Source: Pelagerythrobacter rhizovicinus
Lineage (GTDB): Bacteria; Pseudomonadota; Alphaproteobacteria; Sphingomonadales; Sphingomonadaceae
Reading direction: 5' to 3'
Assembly (NCBI RefSeq): GCF_004135625.1
Contig: NZ_SDPV01000001.1
Span: forward strand, 363,501-427,500
Length of the DNA: 64,000 nt
The position numbers were made by a program, and so were the translations under genes. The notes under the pieces were generated by a model, which saw nothing but the letters and a program-made list of their open reading frames with translations, was not told the origin of the DNA and made no database searches. This document shows, piece by piece, positions 61,615-64,000 of this stretch (position 1 is its first letter; each line of letters begins with the position of its first letter).

Positions 61615-62616
61615 CTAGAAGCGGCTCGGAAACCCTCCATAGCGCACGCCCCGGCTGCGCGCCGCATAGCCGCGCGGCATGTCGAACAACACGGCGCGCG
61701 ATTCGAAGTCGATCGCCACTCGATCGAACAGGCGCAGATCGCGCATGCCGAGGACCAGTGCCGGCTTGCGGTCGAGGCCGAGCGCGGCAAATGCCGGCCC
61801 GTCCGCGAAGGCGATCGGCAGGTTCGTCAGCTGGAACTCGTCGATCTTCAGGTAATCGACGAAGTCGAGATCGCCGACGAGGTCGACGCCATGGACGTCG
61901 GTCGAGCGCACCTGCTCCAGCTTCTTCGCGCGCAGTCGCCGCTGCAGCTCGAGATTGCCGAGATTGCCCTGCGCGCCCGTGTCGATCACCACGGCGGTTT
62001 TCACCCCGTCTATCTGCGCATCGGCGATGATCAGCCGGCCGAGCTTGCGCCGCGCGCGCACGACGATCTCGTAGCCGCGGTTGCCGCCGAGCGCCTCGGC
62101 ATCGTCGACGGCGATGGTTCCCTTGCGGAAGTCGATCAGCACGCGCAGGTCCTGCAGGCTGTCGAGCCCGAGGATTCCGTCGGCTCCGACATGCTGCGCC
62201 TCGAGCAGCGGGACGTGGAGATCGTCGAACGTCCGCGCCGCGAATTCGAGGCCGTTGAGCTCGACGAGCTGGACCTGCCGGCTGCTCGCCATGCCGATCA
62301 CCGTGGCGTTGCCGAGCGGCTTGAGCCCGAGCCGCTCGCTGAGCCCGCGGGTGACGACCGTGGCCTGTGCGCCGGTATCGATCATGAAACGGAACGGACC
62401 CTCCCCGCCGATCGTGACCGGCACCGTCATCCGCTCGTAGTAGTCGGTCATGCTCTCGATGGTCTCGCCTCCTGCGCCGGCCATCTTGTCGAGCAGCGCC
62501 GACGTTTCGACCGGCGCGGGATCCGCCACCGGCGTGGACACCGGTGCCGGCGGTTCGGCGGGGTCGGGCGTCGATATCTGGATCAGCGCGCCGGCAGCGA
62601 GAACGAGGAGCGACAT
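61615..62616 (-). CDS. Secreted retropepsin-like protein with two aspartic protease domains
   Basis: This 333-residue protein has a short N-terminal hydrophobic segment (MSLLVLAAGALIQIS). Two retropepsin-like domains follow, with catalytic motifs FMIDTGAQATVV (about 85) and VVIDTGAQGNLG (about 210). Retroviral proteases act as dimers of one domain; here two domains in one chain could pair with each other. GGGAG precedes the ATG at 62616. Substrate is unknown. Confidence 0.85.
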   Translation of the reverse strand: MSLLVLAAGALIQISTPDPAEPPAPVSTPVADPAPVETSALLDKMAGAGGETIESMTDYYERMTVPVTIGGEGPFRFMIDTGAQATVVTRGLSERLGLKPLGNATVIGMASSRQVQLVELNGLEFAARTFDDLHVPLLEAQHVGADGILGLDSLQDLRVLIDFRKGTIAVDDAEALGGNRGYEIVVRARRKLGRLIIADAQIDGVKTAVVIDTGAQGNLGNLELQRRLRAKKLEQVRSTDVHGVDLVGDLDFVDYLKIDEFQLTNLPIAFADGPAFAALGLDRKPALVLGMRDLRLFDRVAIDFESRAVLFDMPRGYAARSRGVRYGGFPSRF

Positions 62617-62939
62617 GACGATCTCCCATTCGGATCGTCCATCTGCATACCACACACCGCGCCACGCTACCAATCCGTCGCGTATCGATGCGCCATGCCG
62701 GGTTGCGGCCGAAGGGGCCGCAGGCCTGGGGGCCGCCGGCCGCCCTGGCGGCAAGATGCCTATCGGCAGGCCGGGAATACTCATCCGAAGAGTGCAGGAG
62801 TGCCCGAACGGGACGCGGCGTACATCGGGGCCGACGCCCCGGCTTCCCGTTGCTATCCCGTCAAACAGCCATCATGAAGACACGGCTCTCGGTGGGGAAA
62901 CGATCGGGATGCCGAATGCCAGGGCTGCCGGGACGACTG

Positions 62940-63872
62940 ATGAACAGGATCGCAAAGAAACTCAATTGGCTATGGAAGGAGCGTGCGCACCGCGCTGTCG
63001 CTCGTCACGTTCTCCACACGCCGCCGGTGAGAGCGGCCGAGGACGGGCTGGTACTATTCTCAATGATCGGTACGCGCGTGCTGTTGCCTTACCTCGTCGC
63101 CGTGAAATCGCTGCACGCGAGACTGCAGAGAGGGCGGATCGTAATACTGGACGACGGTACGCTGACGGAGCCGGACCGGGCTGTGCTCGCCATCCATCTC
63201 GACAACCCGCGGATAATCTCCATCGGGGATGTCGACACGGGTCCGTGTCCCCGGGGCGGAACCTGGGAACGGCTGCTGACGATTCTCGATCTGCGCGCCG
63301 ATGACTACGTGATCCAGCTCGACTCGGACACGGTGACGCTGGCAGCGGTGCCGGAGATCGCGGAGGCGATCGACTCCAATCGCAGCTTTACCTTGCGCGG
63401 CGACCCCGACTCGCGATTTCTGTCGTTCGCGGAGATCGCCAGCCTGACGGATGACGCTGCCTACTTCCTCAACCCGGCCGCGCATGTGCAGGGCGCGATC
63501 GAATGCGGCATGGACAGGGTCGCGCTGCCGGACGTGGCGAACCCGCGCTATGTACGCGGCTGCTCCGGATTCGCCGGGTTCGCGCGCGGCGGGAACGGAC
63601 GGGTGCTGGCGGAAGCCTTCTCGCAGGAAGCCACCCGGTTGCTCGGGGAGGAGCGCTGGTCGCGCTGGGGCAGCGAGCAGGTGACGTCGAACGTGGTCAT
63701 CGCGAACGAGCCGGACGCCTTGCTCCTTCCCTACGCGCGCTATTTCAACTTCTGGAACGACGGAATCCCCGAGGATGCGCGGTTCATCCACTTTATCGGG
63801 AGCTGCCGCTATGTCGGGAACGCCTATATCGATGCTACGCGCGCTGCGGTTGCGGCGCTGCAGGCCGCCTGA
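62940..63872 (+). CDS. Putative glycosyltransferase
   Basis: This 310-residue protein looks like a GT-A fold glycosyltransferase: LFSMIGTRVLLPYLVAVKSL, then VILDDGTLTEPDR, a DxD-type motif VIQLDSDTVTL, and an acceptor-region WSRWGSEQVTSNVV. Its donor and acceptor are unknown, and I cannot place it in a named GT family. The start is uncertain: ATGs at 62940, 62916 and 62874 are all in frame. Confidence 0.65.
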   Translation: MNRIAKKLNWLWKERAHRAVARHVLHTPPVRAAEDGLVLFSMIGTRVLLPYLVAVKSLHARLQRGRIVILDDGTLTEPDRAVLAIHLDNPRIISIGDVDTGPCPRGGTWERLLTILDLRADDYVIQLDSDTVTLAAVPEIAEAIDSNRSFTLRGDPDSRFLSFAEIASLTDDAAYFLNPAAHVQGAIECGMDRVALPDVANPRYVRGCSGFAGFARGGNGRVLAEAFSQEATRLLGEERWSRWGSEQVTSNVVIANEPDALLLPYARYFNFWNDGIPEDARFIHFIGSCRYVGNAYIDATRAAVAALQAA

Positions 63873-63896
63873 GGCCGTTGCCGCAAGGGAAAGCCG

Positions 63897-64000
63897 CTAC
63901 ACCTTCCCGCGCACGAGCCGTACCAGGTCGTCGACAGTCTCGCGTGCGAAGAGCACCAGCCACAGGCAATAGATCAATCCTCCGGCCGCGGTCAGGATCG
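63897..64000 (-). CDS. C-terminal end of a membrane protein (cut by window edge)
   Basis: The last 33 or so codons of a minus-strand gene are visible. They encode a membrane helix (LTAAGGLIYCLWLVLFA) and a basic tail (DDLVRLVRGKV). The rest lies outside the window. Its proximity to a glycosyltransferase hints at a polysaccharide exporter, but this cannot be tested here. Confidence 0.55.
   Translation of the reverse strand, partial: ILTAAGGLIYCLWLVLFARETVDDLVRLVRGKV

Overview
The window is GC-rich chromosomal DNA from an alphaproteobacterium. The gene families and their order point to Sphingomonadales, most likely an Erythrobacteraceae/Sphingomonadaceae member. Clues are pyrB followed by a catalytically dead pyrC, ChpT of the CckA-CtrA phosphorelay, the CBP3/DUF177 pair opposite BamE, DUF1134 (EipA), NasT/NasS control of nitrite genes, and a Lys/Ala/Pro-rich tail on trigger factor. 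This placement is inferred from content; no 16S gene is present. Gene density is high. I see no prophage, complete insertion sequence or CRISPR array.

Layout. 0-10.4 kb: sppA (cut by the window edge), pyrB-pyrC', a ParA / small basic protein / SPOR-lipoprotein operon facing a Sel1-SPOR protein, a DUF418 membrane protein, and the bfd-bfr iron storage pair. 10.4-11.2 kb: a non-coding stretch with palindromic repeats and a strong promoter reading into a highly structured sequence with no convincing gene. 11.2-19.2 kb: DUF2721-der, a CHAP protein, tRNA-Leu, tig-clpP-clpX. 19.2-25.2 kb: CDF metal exporter, mtgA, HxlR regulator with divergent SDR, M23 peptidase, LytTR regulator, rpoH. 25.3-28.9 kb: rluD fused in frame to a GIY-YIG domain through a palindromic repeat, JAMM peptidase, chpT, AmpD-like amidase, and the RNase P RNA gene, which carries the same repeat in its 5' domain.

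29-38.6 kb is a nitrite assimilation locus: nasT-nasS, then two leader RNAs each with an A1/G4 hexaloop hairpin and an intrinsic terminator, controlling porin-nirC-phosphatase/kinase and nirB-nirD. Its last gene, cobA, is truncated, and the sequence then passes through a scar to tRNA-Ser. No nitrate reductase lies in the window. 38.8-45.9 kb: EipA, an aromatic aminotransferase, repeats, a putative HTH protein, a MITE-like hairpin element, DUF4168, and a ZnuD-like zinc receptor behind a Zur-type box. 46-54.5 kb: hslVU, bamE, CBP3-DUF177, a homocysteine methyltransferase with divergent TetR, ssb, feoAB. 54.5-64 kb: coq9, ankyrin protein, SCO, YcgN, YgjP peptidase, ribD-ribE, an Atm1-type ABC transporter, a two-domain retropepsin-like protein, a putative glycosyltransferase, and the end of a membrane protein.

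Three threads connect the region. Proteostasis: tig, clpP, clpX, hslVU and rpoH. Metal homeostasis: bfd/bfr, feoAB, CDF exporter, ZnuD-like receptor, SCO. Small palindromic repeats: several families sit between genes, and one has entered both a protein-coding gene and a catalytic RNA gene.
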